This document shows, one piece after another, positions 34,322-44,504 of a stretch of 64,000 nucleotides of DNA. This stretch comes from Sulfurospirillum sp. Its GTDB lineage: Bacteria > Campylobacterota > Campylobacteria > Campylobacterales > Arcobacteraceae. Each line of letters starts with the position of its first letter. Position 1 is the first letter of the stretch. The DNA lies in NCBI GenBank assembly GCA_030491005.1, contig JAKZMJ010000027.1, positions 1-64,000 of the forward strand. Direction: 5' to 3'. Below the pieces are notes generated by a model. That model was given only the letters and a program-made list of their open reading frames with translations, ran no database searches and was not told the DNA's origin. The translations under genes and the position numbers were made by a program.

Positions 34322-35501
34322 TGTTTAAAATCTTTGTCAAATATTTATGTGCTTTTATATTAGAACTTGTAGGAATTGGTTTATCTTGAAAATATGAAGC
34401 TTTTCCATTATTTATAATAATATATTTATTAAGTGGTCTATTAAAATTACCAAAAGTTAATTGTATCAATCCAGAATTAACTTCATTTTCAATATCAAAT
34501 ATATTTTCAATATGAATAAAATAATCTTCTTTTACAATAGCTTTATTTGTTATTATTTTTTTAATATTATCAAAATCTACTTCATTTTCAAAATTAAAAG
34601 AACATTTTTGTATAGGTACATCATCTTCTTCTTGGCATTTTAACACTATATCATAAATAGTTTTTTCTTGCTTCCTCCATCTTTTTTCATACTTACTAAT
34701 TATTTCTAAATCTTTGTTGATATCTATTATAATTTTTCCACTATTTAAATTGCTTAATAAAGACATACAATAATCAAAATATTTTCTACTATCAGTTCTA
34801 AGTTCTAATGTTGCATCTTTTTTTAATACTCTTAAGGCTTCATTTATAAATTCACTAGAATAGATTCTTCTATGCGGTTTTTTATCCCAAGGTACAGGAA
34901 AGTGTACAAAAATATTATCAACACTATTAGACTTCATAAATTCCATAAAAAGTCTAGCATCATAATTTATAACTATTATATTAGTAATATTTTGTATTTT
35001 TATTTGTTTTAGAAGTTGTTCAATTGAGGGTGTATGAATTTCTAAGCCAAAAAACTGAACATCTTTATTTTGTTTGGCTTGATATAGTATGTGCTTACCA
35101 CTTCCAAAACCTATTTCAATTTGAATTTCTTTATTTGTTTCAAATTCATTTACAATATATTCTATATTTTTTAAATACTTCTCATCTATGTTTATCTTTT
35201 GATTAATATTATTTGTATTTGTAAATAAAATATTTGCATTAGTTAGCTTAGCATAAGCATTAATAGCATCTTTTATACAAGAAACTGGACTTATTCTTGT
35301 AGTTTTATCATATTTTATCATATTCGCATCATTTTTATTTTTTTTTGTTAATAAAAATTGATGATTATTTTTAGTAACTGCAATTTTATATTCACTAGAT
35401 TTTTTTGAATTATATGATTTTGCAATAAAATCAAAAGACACACCATCAATATTAGATGGTATGTTAAGATGGTTGTTTTGATTAAATACTATATGAGGCA
35501 T
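34314..35501 (-). CDS. trmB: tRNA (guanine-N7)-methyltransferase TrmB, long form
   Basis: It methylates G46 of tRNAs using S-adenosylmethionine. The Rossmann core lies mid-protein: QIEIGFGSGKHILYQAK (SAM site), FFGLEIHTPSIEQLLKQ, and FVHFPVPWDKKPHRR (catalytic and tRNA contacts). The 395-residue length exceeds the usual 210-240 because of N- and C-terminal extensions, a known feature of Campylobacter and Helicobacter TrmB. It starts 4 bp after the lipoprotein stop and overlaps ftsE. Confidence 0.92.
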   Translation of the reverse strand: MPHIVFNQNNHLNIPSNIDGVSFDFIAKSYNSKKSSEYKIAVTKNNHQFLLTKKNKNDANMIKYDKTTRISPVSCIKDAINAYAKLTNANILFTNTNNINQKINIDEKYLKNIEYIVNEFETNKEIQIEIGFGSGKHILYQAKQNKDVQFFGLEIHTPSIEQLLKQIKIQNITNIIVINYDARLFMEFMKSNSVDNIFVHFPVPWDKKPHRRIYSSEFINEALRVLKKDATLELRTDSRKYFDYCMSLLSNLNSGKIIIDINKDLEIISKYEKRWRKQEKTIYDIVLKCQEEDDVPIQKCSFNFENEVDFDNIKKIITNKAIVKEDYFIHIENIFDIENEVNSGLIQLTFGNFNRPLNKYIIINNGKASYFQDKPIPTSSNIKAHKYLTKILNND

Positions 35502-35504
35502 TTA

Positions 35505-36785
35505 TTAATTTATTTCTTCTAATCTTGGTAAAATTAATTCAGTTTGTTGTGTTATATCAGAGACAATCCCAAATTCATCTACTGCTTGAATTGAGTATTT
35601 ATATTCAACACCTCTTACAATATCTTGATCTTCAAATCGTAATTCTTGAATATTATCAAATATGACTTTTTTAGTACTTAAAAAAGAATTTTTTATAGTT
35701 TTATGCACTATATACGAAATAGCTCTTTTATCAGTTGACATCCAGTTTAATATGGCTTTTTCACCTTGAATTTGTGCTAAGGTTATAATTGGTTTATTTA
35801 ATTTATTTAAAGTAATACCCATAACAGAATTCATATTTAAATCACTTTCTAATCCATCATTATCAATATGGCTTACTTTATAAAAATATGTTTTTCCATC
35901 TTCATTAATGAAATCATCAAAGTTTAAAGTACTTGAATTAAATGTTTTTAATAAAGAAAAAGAATTTCTTGAACTTGTACTTCTGTATAAATTGTATTGA
36001 ACTACACGGGAAACTTTTGGCTTATCCCATACAATATTTATTTTTCTAGCTAAATTTGTAGATGCTATTGTTCCTTGAACTCCAATAGGGATAGCTTTTG
36101 TCTGAGCTTTTACAATATCACTAGCTCTTGTTTGTAAATCATCAAAAGTATTGGAAATCACCCTATATGAATAAATTACATTATCTTCAAGGTCTAAATC
36201 AATATATTCAGCTTGCAATCTATTTCTAACTACAGCTAAAGTATTCCATTGGCTAGTATGTGCTGATGTTCTTTGTATTTCATAAGATGAAATTCTCTCA
36301 TTTGGATGTGGTCTCCAAATTATTTTAATTTGTCTTGGTAAATTTGAAATGGCCTGAATAAAACTAATTCCATCCATTGTTGCTAATGTTGATGCGATAT
36401 AAGCATCAGTAGTTCTTGATTCTTCCTCACCTTTAATGTTAGATGATATCTTATATATATATTTTGTACCAGCATTTAAGTTTCTGTCAACATAATGGCT
36501 AGTATATCTATTTTTAATCATTTTTATAAAACTTAATTTACTTCTATCTTTTGTCATATTTGCTCTATAAAGATTGTAACCAATTACTCTTACATCATCA
36601 ACTTTTTGCCATTCAAAAGCAATAGCATTTACATCTGAGATAGTTCTAATACTTGATGAATCAATTACCTCAACACTATCATTTATATTTGGTTTTACTA
36701 CTTTATTAAAATCATTTTTAACACTACACGCATTAATCAAAATCATTAAAACTATTAATGATATGATCTTTACTAAGTTTTTCAT
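35505..36785 (-). CDS. Fibronectin type III domain lipoprotein
   Basis: A 426-residue protein with a lipoprotein signal ending LINAC (Cys at 20). Three to four repeats of about 95 residues carry the FN3 pattern (for example AFEWQKVDDVRVIGYNLYRA, then KYIYKISS, and INIVWDKPKVSRVVQYNLYR). It probably sits in the outer membrane facing the periplasm or the surface. Its role is unknown; its constant place beside trmB, ftsEX and rluD suggests an envelope or division function. The start overlaps rluD by 53 bp and has GGAGAA upstream, so the overlap is genuine. Confidence 0.82.
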   Translation of the reverse strand: MKNLVKIISLIVLMILINACSVKNDFNKVVKPNINDSVEVIDSSSIRTISDVNAIAFEWQKVDDVRVIGYNLYRANMTKDRSKLSFIKMIKNRYTSHYVDRNLNAGTKYIYKISSNIKGEEESRTTDAYIASTLATMDGISFIQAISNLPRQIKIIWRPHPNERISSYEIQRTSAHTSQWNTLAVVRNRLQAEYIDLDLEDNVIYSYRVISNTFDDLQTRASDIVKAQTKAIPIGVQGTIASTNLARKINIVWDKPKVSRVVQYNLYRSTSSRNSFSLLKTFNSSTLNFDDFINEDGKTYFYKVSHIDNDGLESDLNMNSVMGITLNKLNKPIITLAQIQGEKAILNWMSTDKRAISYIVHKTIKNSFLSTKKVIFDNIQELRFEDQDIVRGVEYKYSIQAVDEFGIVSDITQQTELILPRLEEIN

Positions 36786-37719
36786 GTATATTCTCCATAT
36801 TAAAATTATTTTTTATGAAACAATTCATATCATCAGCTAGTGAAGCAGTAAAGTTCATTTCCTCACCAGAATGTGGGTGAATTAAATACAAATTATAAGA
36901 ATGTAGATAAAATCTATTTATTCTATTAAAATTGCCCTTAAATCCATATAAAGCATCTCCTAAAATATGCCTATTTATCGAAGACAAATGAACTCTTATT
37001 TGGTGTGTTCTTCCAGTAAATAGTTTACAAGAAATTAATTCATATTTTTCATTTTTACATAAGCTAAGTTTTCTAAAGGCAGATTTTGCATATTTTCCCT
37101 TGCTATTAATGCCCATTTTAAGTCTATTATTTACGTGTCTTGATATTGGTTTATTGATTATAATATTATCTTTTAATGCTAAATCAATTAATGCTAGATA
37201 ATATCTGCCCATAGTTTTATTTTTTAATTGTTCTGATAAATTAGTATGTGCCTCATTTGTTTTAGCTATAACCATAACTCCACTTGTTCCTTTATCAAGT
37301 CTATGTACTATTCCATGCCTAATATCAGCACTTAAGGTTGATAAAGAAATTCTATTTAATCTTAGCCAATCAACAAGTGTGGCTTCTTTAACACTTGGAG
37401 CATCATGAATTACTAAATTTGAAGGTTTATTAATAACTAATATAAAATCATCTTCATATATTTTTGTAATAACTTTATCTTTAAGTGATGTTTTTATAAA
37501 TTTTTCATTTTTAATTTCATCTATTTTATTTTCTGGAAAAATAACTTTTATATTTTGATTAAGTTTTAATTTTAATCCTGTTTTTGTTATATTTTTCCCA
37601 TCTACACTTACAAAACCTTTTTTAATCAAGTGTTCAATTTGATTTCTTGAAGAGGAAATATGCAATGTTAAGAATTTATCTAGTCTATTTTCTTCTTCTA
37701 CAATAAAATTTTTATCCAT
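36733..37719 (-). CDS. RluA/RluD-family ribosomal RNA pseudouridine synthase
   Basis: A 328-residue enzyme converting uridines of 23S rRNA to pseudouridine. An S4 RNA-binding domain occupies the first 75 residues (RLDKFLTLHISSSRNQIEHL). The catalytic domain contains GIVHRLDKGTSGVMVIAKT with the essential Asp, and FTGRTHQIRVHLSSINRHIL. It starts 13 bp from rodA, which diverges. RluD is likely, but RluC/RluA cannot be excluded. Confidence 0.9.
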   Translation of the reverse strand: MDKNFIVEEENRLDKFLTLHISSSRNQIEHLIKKGFVSVDGKNITKTGLKLKLNQNIKVIFPENKIDEIKNEKFIKTSLKDKVITKIYEDDFILVINKPSNLVIHDAPSVKEATLVDWLRLNRISLSTLSADIRHGIVHRLDKGTSGVMVIAKTNEAHTNLSEQLKNKTMGRYYLALIDLALKDNIIINKPISRHVNNRLKMGINSKGKYAKSAFRKLSLCKNEKYELISCKLFTGRTHQIRVHLSSINRHILGDALYGFKGNFNRINRFYLHSYNLYLIHPHSGEEMNFTASLADDMNCFIKNNFNMENIHEKLSKDHIINSFNDFD

Positions 37720-37738
37720 TTTTTGCTACTCTTTGTTT

Positions 37739-38845
37739 ATGTATTTTTTTGACAAAAGAATTATTTCACATTTTGATTATTTATTAATTATACTAATTTT
37801 GCCATTAGTGTTTTTATCTTATACTTTAATTAGTGAAACAAATCATATTTTAGCGAATAAACAATTAATTTATTTTACATTATCAATAATTGTATTTATG
37901 ATTGTATTTATTTTACCAATTAGAAAAAATATTAGGCTGATACCTTTGTTATATTGGTTGGGTATATTTTTACTCTTAGCTGTAGAATTTTTTGGAGTTA
38001 CAAAGCTTGGTGCAAAAAGATGGATAAGTATTTCTTTTTTAAATACTACAATTCAACCATCAGAATTATTCAAACCAATATTTCTTTTAATGTTAGCATA
38101 TTTAATAAAAAATAAACCACCTCCAATGAATGGTTATAATATAAAAGATTTTACATATTTTTCTTTTTATATTTTATTACCTTTTATTCTAATTGCAAAA
38201 GAACCTGATTTAGGAACAGCTTTAGTTCTTTTACTCGTAGCTTATGGTGTACTATTTATTATAGGTGTTAATTGGAGAATATGGCTAGGAATTTTTTTAA
38301 TTCTTTCGATTAGTGCGCCATTTGTATATACTCACTTAATAAAAGATTACCAGAAAAAAAGAATTCATGATTTTGTTGCAAAAAAGCCATCTTATCATGT
38401 ACAGCAATCTATCATTGCTATTGGTTCAGGAGGTTTACTTGGAAAAAATGAAAAAGAAGCAACACAAACAAAATTAAAATTTTTACCTATTGCTACGAGT
38501 GATTTTATTTTTGCATATTTTGTTGAAAGACACGGTTTTTTAGGTTCCATTGGACTGATATTAATATACACCTTATTCATTTTGCATTTATTATCTATGA
38601 ATTATTATTTTAAAGATGATTATCTTATTAGAAGTTTTGCTTCAGGTTTGGGTTTATTAATATTTTTTAATATGAGTATTAATATACTTATGGTTATAGG
38701 TTTTGCTCCTGTTGTTGGTTTACCTCTGCCCATGTTTTCTTATGGAGGAAGTTCTTTTATGAACTATATTATAATACTTGCTATTTTAGAAAATCTAATT
38801 GCTTTTAGATTTATGTACATGTATGATTTTGAAAGGAATTTATAA
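37739..38845 (+). CDS. rodA: Rod-shape protein RodA (SEDS glycosyltransferase)
   Basis: A membrane peptidoglycan polymerase of the SEDS family, 368 residues from the ATG at 37739 (a TTG at 37733 is an alternative). About ten membrane helices are present. Signature segments are GAKRWISISF followed by IQPSELFKPIFLLMLAYLI, AKEPDLGTAL (with the catalytic-loop Asp) and GLPLPMFSYGGSSFMNYI. The last favours RodA over FtsW. It works with PBP2 in side-wall growth. It stands next to the division and envelope genes but faces the other way. Confidence 0.9.
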   Translation: MYFFDKRIISHFDYLLIILILPLVFLSYTLISETNHILANKQLIYFTLSIIVFMIVFILPIRKNIRLIPLLYWLGIFLLLAVEFFGVTKLGAKRWISISFLNTTIQPSELFKPIFLLMLAYLIKNKPPPMNGYNIKDFTYFSFYILLPFILIAKEPDLGTALVLLLVAYGVLFIIGVNWRIWLGIFLILSISAPFVYTHLIKDYQKKRIHDFVAKKPSYHVQQSIIAIGSGGLLGKNEKEATQTKLKFLPIATSDFIFAYFVERHGFLGSIGLILIYTLFILHLLSMNYYFKDDYLIRSFASGLGLLIFFNMSINILMVIGFAPVVGLPLPMFSYGGSSFMNYIIILAILENLIAFRFMYMYDFERNL

Positions 38846-39697
38846 ATGAAAACTCAAAATAATTGTTTTATTGGTTTTGATAATGAGTTTCAAGAAGCAA
38901 ATGCAGTTTTATTTGGAGCTCCCTTTGATGGTACTACTTCTTTTAAACCAGGAGCTAGATTTGCACCTATGGCAATAAGAGAAGATTCATGGGCTATTGA
39001 AACATATAGTCCTTATTTGGATAAAGATTTAGAAGATTTAAAACTTTTTGATTATGGGAACTTAGAGCTACCTTTTGGTGATAAGATGAAAACATTAAGC
39101 ATTATTGAAAATATGGTGGATGATATAGTACAAGCCAATAAAATACCTATTATGCTAGGAGGTGAGCATTTGATATCTTATGCTTCTATTAAATCTTTAG
39201 CAAAAAAGTATACAAACTTAAATCTCATACATTTTGACGCACATACAGATTTAAGAGAACATTATTTAAATGAACGCTTTTCACATGCAACAGTTATGCG
39301 CAGAGTACACGATATATTAGGAGATAAAAAATTAAATCAATTTTGTATAAGAAGTGGATTAAAAGAAGAATTTATTTGGGCAAAAGAACATACCTATCTT
39401 GAAAAATTTACTTATAAAACATTAGAGGCATGTGTTAATAGATTAAAAAATGAACCAGTTTATATAAGTATAGATTTAGATGTTTTTGACCCTAGTGTTT
39501 TTCCTGGAACTGGTACACCAGAACCAGGAGGAATAAATTTTCATCAAATGTTAGAAATCATACAAACATTAAAAAACTTAAAAAATGTTGTAGGTATAGA
39601 TATAGTTGAATTATCACCAAAGTATGATAGCTCAGGTGTGTCAACAGCAGTTGCATGTAAAACTTTGCGAGAATTAGTTTTAGCTGTAATTCATTAA
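38846..39697 (+). CDS. speB: Agmatinase/arginase-family ureohydrolase
   Basis: A 283-residue manganese enzyme. Metal ligands are visible in MLGGEHLISYA, HFDAHTDLRE (two Asp and one His) and SIDLDVFDPS. The family signature GTGTPEPGGINF follows. Agmatinases (SpeB) turn agmatine into putrescine and urea; related enzymes use guanidinobutyrate or other guanidines. No speA is nearby, so the substrate remains inferred. It begins one base after the rodA stop. Confidence 0.85.
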   Translation: MKTQNNCFIGFDNEFQEANAVLFGAPFDGTTSFKPGARFAPMAIREDSWAIETYSPYLDKDLEDLKLFDYGNLELPFGDKMKTLSIIENMVDDIVQANKIPIMLGGEHLISYASIKSLAKKYTNLNLIHFDAHTDLREHYLNERFSHATVMRRVHDILGDKKLNQFCIRSGLKEEFIWAKEHTYLEKFTYKTLEACVNRLKNEPVYISIDLDVFDPSVFPGTGTPEPGGINFHQMLEIIQTLKNLKNVVGIDIVELSPKYDSSGVSTAVACKTLRELVLAVIH

Positions 39698-39750
39698 ATA
39701 AAGTATTTTTAAATAAGGTTTTATTGCTTAATATTAGATATAATTCTTTT

Positions 39751-40638
39751 ATGAAAGAAATAGCACTAATTGGAACAACAGCCACAGGTAAAACTGCTTT
39801 AGCTATTAAAATAGCACAACAAACAAATTCAATAATATTATCACTTGATTCTTTGTGTTTATATAAAGAAATCAATATAGCAAGTGCAAAACCTACAAAC
39901 AAAGAAATGCAAAGTATTATACATTTTGGTATTGATGAAATATATCCAAATGAACATTTTGATGTTGTAAAATTTTTAAAAATATATGAAAAAACAAAAC
40001 AATTTGCCTTAAAAAATCAAAAAAATATTATTATTGTAGGAGGAACGGGTTTTTATTTAAAAGCATTAATTGATGGTATTTCATCTGGTATAAATACAAA
40101 TCTTAAAAATGTTAAAATGGATATATCGTATGCTAAAGCTTATACGCTTTTACATTCTTTAGATAAAGAGTATATGAATAAAATACAAAAAAATGATAAA
40201 TATAGAATAAATAAAGCCTATAGTATATATATAACAAGTAAATTAACACCATCAAAGTATTTTAAACTTCACCCTAAAAAAGCAATAATAAAAAATCTAA
40301 AAATATTTGAGATTTTAATAGACAAAGAAGAGTTAAAAACAAGAATTAAATTAAGAACAAAACAAATGTTAAGCGATGGTTTGATTGATGAAGTTATATT
40401 TTTAGAAAACAAATATAATAGAAATGTTAATTGTATGAGTTCAATTGGAATTGTTGAAAGCTTAGAATATCTTGATGGAAGAATCACAAAAGATGAATTA
40501 GAAAATAAAATCTCTTCTAATACTTTGAAATTAGCAAAAAGACAAAATACTTTTAACAAATCACAAATCACAAAAAATAAAATATCAAGCCCAATAAATA
40601 CATTAAGTTCAGATATACTTAAGTACTTTAAGATATAA
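39751..40638 (+). CDS. miaA: tRNA dimethylallyltransferase MiaA
   Basis: It adds a dimethylallyl group to A37 of tRNAs reading codons that begin with U. The ATG at 39751 starts directly with the P-loop region [20 protein letters not shown], giving 295 residues. A TTG nine codons earlier is unlikely. Further landmarks are [33 protein letters not shown] and [14 protein letters not shown]. It lies between speB and rpmE on the same strand. Confidence 0.92.
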   Translation: MKEIALIGTTATGKTALAIKIAQQTNSIILSLDSLCLYKEINIASAKPTNKEMQSIIHFGIDEIYPNEHFDVVKFLKIYEKTKQFALKNQKNIIIVGGTGFYLKALIDGISSGINTNLKNVKMDISYAKAYTLLHSLDKEYMNKIQKNDKYRINKAYSIYITSKLTPSKYFKLHPKKAIIKNLKIFEILIDKEELKTRIKLRTKQMLSDGLIDEVIFLENKYNRNVNCMSSIGIVESLEYLDGRITKDELENKISSNTLKLAKRQNTFNKSQITKNKISSPINTLSSDILKYFKI

Positions 40639-40718
40639 TCCCAAGTTCAAAAGAGTTTTTTAAAGGGCAAGATGGATTTGACCTTTTATTAAGCATTTAT
40701 TATAAAGAAGGAATAAAA

Positions 40719-40922
40719 GTGAAGAAAGAAATTCATCCAGACTATAAAGAGTGTTCAGTTACTTGTGCTTGTGGTAATGCTTTTCAGACAAGAACAACAG
40801 TTGAGACTATGAGACTTGATATTTGTAATGCTTGTCATCCATTTTTTACAGGTGAGCAAAAAATTGTTGATGCTGCTGGTAGAGTAGAGAAATTTAAAGC
40901 TAAATATAATATGAAAAAATAA
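40719..40922 (+). CDS. rpmE: 50S ribosomal protein L31
   Basis: A 67-residue L31 of the zinc-binding (C+) type. Cysteines are in SVTCACGN and [15 protein letters not shown]. It starts at GTG, preceded by AGAAGGAA, a strong ribosome binding site. It heads a run with rsmI and an rRNA methylase, the same order as C. jejuni Cj0155c onward from memory. A zinc-free paralogue, if any, is not in this window. Confidence 0.97.
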   Translation: MKKEIHPDYKECSVTCACGNAFQTRTTVETMRLDICNACHPFFTGEQKIVDAAGRVEKFKAKYNMKK

Positions 40923-40939
40923 GACTAAGGTCTTAAATT

Positions 40940-41761
40940 TTGCTAATTTTAGTTCCAACTCCAATAGGTAATTTAGACGATATTTCTAATCGTTCTTTAA
41001 AAGCTTTATTGGAGGCGAAACTAATCTTTTGTGAAGATACAAGAGTTACTAAAAGACTTCTTCATTTATTAGAAGAAAAAAATAATCTAAAATTTTCTTG
41101 TCGTGAGTTTAAATCTTTTCATTCTCATAATGAAAAAGATGTATTATCTACCTTATCATGTGATGATTTTAATCAAAATGTTGTTTATGTATGTGATGCT
41201 GGAATGCCATGTATTTCTGACCCTGGATCTTCTTTAATAGAGTTTGCGATACAAAACAATATACCTTATGATGTTCTTCCTGGAGCCAATGCTGTCTTAA
41301 CTGCTTTTGCTATGAGTGGTTTTAACAATACACAGTTTACTTTTTTTGGTTTTTTAGACCATAAAGGAAAATCTAGAATTTCTCAATTAGATACTGTTAT
41401 GCAAAGCTTTACATTAACTATATTGTATGAATCCCCACATAGACTTTTAAAAACACTAGAAGAAATATCAAATATAGATCCAAATAGAATTATATTTTTA
41501 GTTAAAGAAATAAGCAAAAAATTTCAAAAAACATATAAAAATAAAGCCTTAAATATTTTTAATACACTTAAAAATGAAAATATAAGAGGTGAGTGGGTAA
41601 TAATAGTTCAATCACATGAAACATCAGGATTTCCTATAAGTGTTGATGATATTAACGATTTAGATATTGCTCCTAAAATAAAAGCAAAATTACTAGCAAA
41701 AATGCAGGGTTTAAAGATCAAAGATGTTTATCAAGATATTTTGGATAAACTAAAACCATGA
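40940..41761 (+). CDS. rsmI: 16S rRNA (cytidine-1402 2'-O)-methyltransferase RsmI
   Basis: A tetrapyrrole-methylase-fold enzyme of 273 residues. The start LILVPTPIGNLDDISNRSLK is the family hallmark, followed by FCEDTRVTKRLL, VCDAGMPCISDPGS and PHRLLKTLEEI. It uses SAM to methylate C1402 in the ribosomal decoding centre. The start codon is TTG at 40940, 18 bp after rpmE. Its stop overlaps the next methylase by 4 bp. Confidence 0.93.
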   Translation: MLILVPTPIGNLDDISNRSLKALLEAKLIFCEDTRVTKRLLHLLEEKNNLKFSCREFKSFHSHNEKDVLSTLSCDDFNQNVVYVCDAGMPCISDPGSSLIEFAIQNNIPYDVLPGANAVLTAFAMSGFNNTQFTFFGFLDHKGKSRISQLDTVMQSFTLTILYESPHRLLKTLEEISNIDPNRIIFLVKEISKKFQKTYKNKALNIFNTLKNENIRGEWVIIVQSHETSGFPISVDDINDLDIAPKIKAKLLAKMQGLKIKDVYQDILDKLKP

Positions 41762-42441
41762 TTATATATGGAAAACAAGTAGTACTTTATGTACTAGACA
41801 ATCACCCTAGTTTAATAGAAGAAGTTTTACTATCAAAAGAGCTAGACAAAAAACTTTTTTCAAAATTTGCAAGACTTGATAAAAAAATCATCAAACTTGA
41901 CAATCAAAAAGCACAAAGTTTAGCTCATGGTGGTAATCATCAAGGTTTTTTCTTAAGATTAGTAGAATTTAAAATATCTGCTTTTAAGGATTTAAAGCAA
42001 AGCTCTTTTATTCTTATACTTGATGGAATAACAGATGTGGGAAATATAGGTGCTATTTGTAGAAGTGCATATGCTTTAGGTGTTGATGGAATAATTGCAA
42101 GTAATGTGAAAACATTGAATTATGAAGGAATAGCTAGAACTAGTAGTGGAGCATTATTTGATATACCATTTTGTTTATATCCAAATACTTTAGATCTTAG
42201 TAATGAACTAAAACAAATGGATTTTAATTTAATAGGATCAGCTAAAAATGCAAATAATGTAAAAAACTTCGTAAATACATATGAAAAAACTGCTTTATAT
42301 TTAGGAAGTGAACACTTAGGTTTATCAAATAAGATTATTAAAAAATTAGATAAAATAGTATCTATTGAAATGTTTAATAATTTTGATTCATTAAATGTAT
42401 CAGTTGCAGCTGGTATTTTGATATATCAGCTTAAAAACTAA
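41758..42441 (+). CDS. rlmB: SpoU-family RNA 2'-O-methyltransferase (RlmB-like)
   Basis: A 227-residue knotted methyltransferase. The short N-terminal substrate-binding part begins IYGKQVVLYVLDNHP. Motif 1 is LDGITDVGNIGAICRSAYALG, motif 2 LYLGSEHLGLS, and motif 3 SLNVSVAAGILIYQL. It likely methylates G2251 of 23S rRNA. Some members act on tRNA (TrmH), so the exact target is inferred. It overlaps rsmI by ATGA. Confidence 0.87.
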   Translation: MIIYGKQVVLYVLDNHPSLIEEVLLSKELDKKLFSKFARLDKKIIKLDNQKAQSLAHGGNHQGFFLRLVEFKISAFKDLKQSSFILILDGITDVGNIGAICRSAYALGVDGIIASNVKTLNYEGIARTSSGALFDIPFCLYPNTLDLSNELKQMDFNLIGSAKNANNVKNFVNTYEKTALYLGSEHLGLSNKIIKKLDKIVSIEMFNNFDSLNVSVAAGILIYQLKN

Positions 42442-42452
42442 CGAAATATTTT

Positions 42453-43274
42453 ATGTTTAAAATATTTGCTATATTATTATTCACACTTAGTCTAAATGCA
42501 AATACTTTAAGTATAGATGAAAAAATCCAAGGTCTTATTGGAAATGAAGAGTATTTAGTTAATAAAAGTTTGATAAATCATATTTTTTGGGATACTGAAT
42601 CTTTTTATACTTATGATAATGTAAACTATATAGCACTTATTGCTACTTTACAAAATAATGGTTTGCTAAAAATAGCTTTTAATAAACCTAAAAATCTTGA
42701 AATAACTTTTATAAGTCAAAATGATTCTATAAAATCATTTAAAATATTAAATGAAGTATTAAAATCAATTGGTTATTATCATTATTTTACAAAAGAGCTA
42801 TCATATGATGAAAATCAAAGTTTAAAATGGAAAATACATTTAAAAACACGATCAGCTATTGACCCTCTTGTATTTGCAAAAGAGCTTTATAAATATAGAG
42901 CAGTTATTGTTCATATTCAAAAAAAAGATACAGACAATTGGGTTTATGAAATAAATACACTAAATTCAATTATTCCTAGAGCAAAAGCTATGATTGTAGG
43001 TGAAAGGCTTGAATTAAAAAAGCCATTAAAACCTTATTTTCTAAAAATCAATAATGCTTATGAAGTAAATATTATTTCTAACTATGGCAATCAATGGTTT
43101 CCCTATATTGTATTTTATGATAAAAATTTAAAAATAATAAATATTATCAAAGAAAATAAAAAACATAAGAAACTAAGCCTTGAAATACCAGAAGATACAA
43201 GATATATAAAAATAGATGATATATATACTTTATCAAATATTAAAAGAGGTCTTAGTGTTGAGGTTAAGGAGTAG
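42453..43274 (+). CDS. Conserved periplasmic protein of unknown function
   Basis: 273 residues with a signal peptide (MFKIFAILLFTLSLNANTL). No catalytic motif is recognised. The body alternates short strands, such as LLKIAFNKPKNLEITFIS and YEVNIISNYGNQWFPYIV, suggesting a beta-rich envelope protein. It lies between the rRNA methylase and the aminotransferase, where C. jejuni has Cj0152c/Cj0151c as I recall, so it is a conserved Campylobacterota protein rather than a recent arrival. It ends 2 bp before the aminotransferase. Confidence 0.7.
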   Translation: MFKIFAILLFTLSLNANTLSIDEKIQGLIGNEEYLVNKSLINHIFWDTESFYTYDNVNYIALIATLQNNGLLKIAFNKPKNLEITFISQNDSIKSFKILNEVLKSIGYYHYFTKELSYDENQSLKWKIHLKTRSAIDPLVFAKELYKYRAVIVHIQKKDTDNWVYEINTLNSIIPRAKAMIVGERLELKKPLKPYFLKINNAYEVNIISNYGNQWFPYIVFYDKNLKIINIIKENKKHKKLSLEIPEDTRYIKIDDIYTLSNIKRGLSVEVKE

Positions 43275-43276
43275 CA

Positions 43277-44485
43277 GTGTTTAAAGAAATAGAATTTGAA
43301 AGAATGAAAAGATTGCCCAATTATGTCTTTGCTGAGGTTAATGAAATTAAAATGCAAGCAAGACGAGCTGGTGAGGATATTATTGATTTTTCTATGGGAA
43401 ACCCTGATGGAAAAGCACCACAGCATATAATTGACAAATTAACACAAACTGCTCAAAAAGATAAAAATCATGGTTATTCTGCAAGTGCTGGAATATATAA
43501 GTTAAGACTTGCCATTTGTAATTGGTATAAAAGAAAATATAATGTAGATTTTTTAGATCCAAATAAACATGCATGTGCAACTATGGGTTCAAAAGAAGGT
43601 TATGTACACTTGGTTCAAGCAATAGTAAATACTGGTGATGTAGCAGTTGTGCCAGATCCCACTTATCCTATTCATTCATACGCTTTTATGTTAAGTGGTG
43701 CAACTATCCATAAATTTGAATTAGGTTTTGGTGATGATTTTAGAGTTGATGAAGATTTGTTTTTTAAAAGATTACAAACTACTTTAAATGAATCAATTCC
43801 TAAAGTAAAATATGTACTTGTAAACTTCCCACATAATCCTACTTGTGCAACAGTTACCCCTATATTTTATCAACGATTAGTTGATTTGGCTAAAAAAGAA
43901 AGATTTTATATCATTTCTGATATTGCTTATGCTGATATTACCTTTGATGGATATGTTACTCCTTCTATTTTTGGAGCCAAGGGTGCTATTGATGTGGCTG
44001 TTGAGAGTTTTACTTTAAGTAAATCATATAATATGGCTGGTTGGAGAGTTGGCTTTATGGTTGGAAATGAACGCTTAATTGGGGCATTAAAAAGAATTAA
44101 ATCATGGTTAGATTATGGAATGTTCACACCCATTCAAGTTGCGGCAACGGTAGCACTTGATGGTCCACAAGATTGTGTAAAAGAACATGTAGAAAAATAT
44201 CATAAAAGAAGAGATATTTTACTTAAAGCTTTTGAAAATGCTGGTTGGAATATAAATAAACCAAATGCCTCTATGTTTATATGGGCAAAAATTCCAAAAA
44301 AAGCCAGACATTTAGGATCTATGGAGTTCTCTAAACAATTAATAACTAAGGCAAAAGTGGCAGTTAGTCCTGGTATTGGATTTGGATATTATGGTGATGA
44401 ATATGTAAGAATTGCTTTAATAGAAAATGAAAAACGAATAAGACAGGCAGCCAAAAATATAAAAAAATACTTAAAATCATTATAA
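43277..44485 (+). CDS. Class I/II PLP-dependent aminotransferase
   Basis: A 402-residue aspartate-aminotransferase-fold enzyme starting at GTG with AAGGAG upstream. Landmarks are DFSMGNPDGKAPQHI, NFPHNPTCATV (the NPT motif), SDIAYADITFDGY and the PLP-lysine segment LSKSYNMAGWRVGFMVGNE. It resembles the alanine/LL-diaminopimelate aminotransferase group. Its place just before the inserted pair and hom suggests an amino-acid biosynthesis role. The substrate cannot be fixed. Confidence 0.9.
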   Translation: MFKEIEFERMKRLPNYVFAEVNEIKMQARRAGEDIIDFSMGNPDGKAPQHIIDKLTQTAQKDKNHGYSASAGIYKLRLAICNWYKRKYNVDFLDPNKHACATMGSKEGYVHLVQAIVNTGDVAVVPDPTYPIHSYAFMLSGATIHKFELGFGDDFRVDEDLFFKRLQTTLNESIPKVKYVLVNFPHNPTCATVTPIFYQRLVDLAKKERFYIISDIAYADITFDGYVTPSIFGAKGAIDVAVESFTLSKSYNMAGWRVGFMVGNERLIGALKRIKSWLDYGMFTPIQVAATVALDGPQDCVKEHVEKYHKRRDILLKAFENAGWNINKPNASMFIWAKIPKKARHLGSMEFSKQLITKAKVAVSPGIGFGYYGDEYVRIALIENEKRIRQAAKNIKKYLKSL

Positions 44486-44504
44486 AAGATAAATAGGAAA
44501 TACT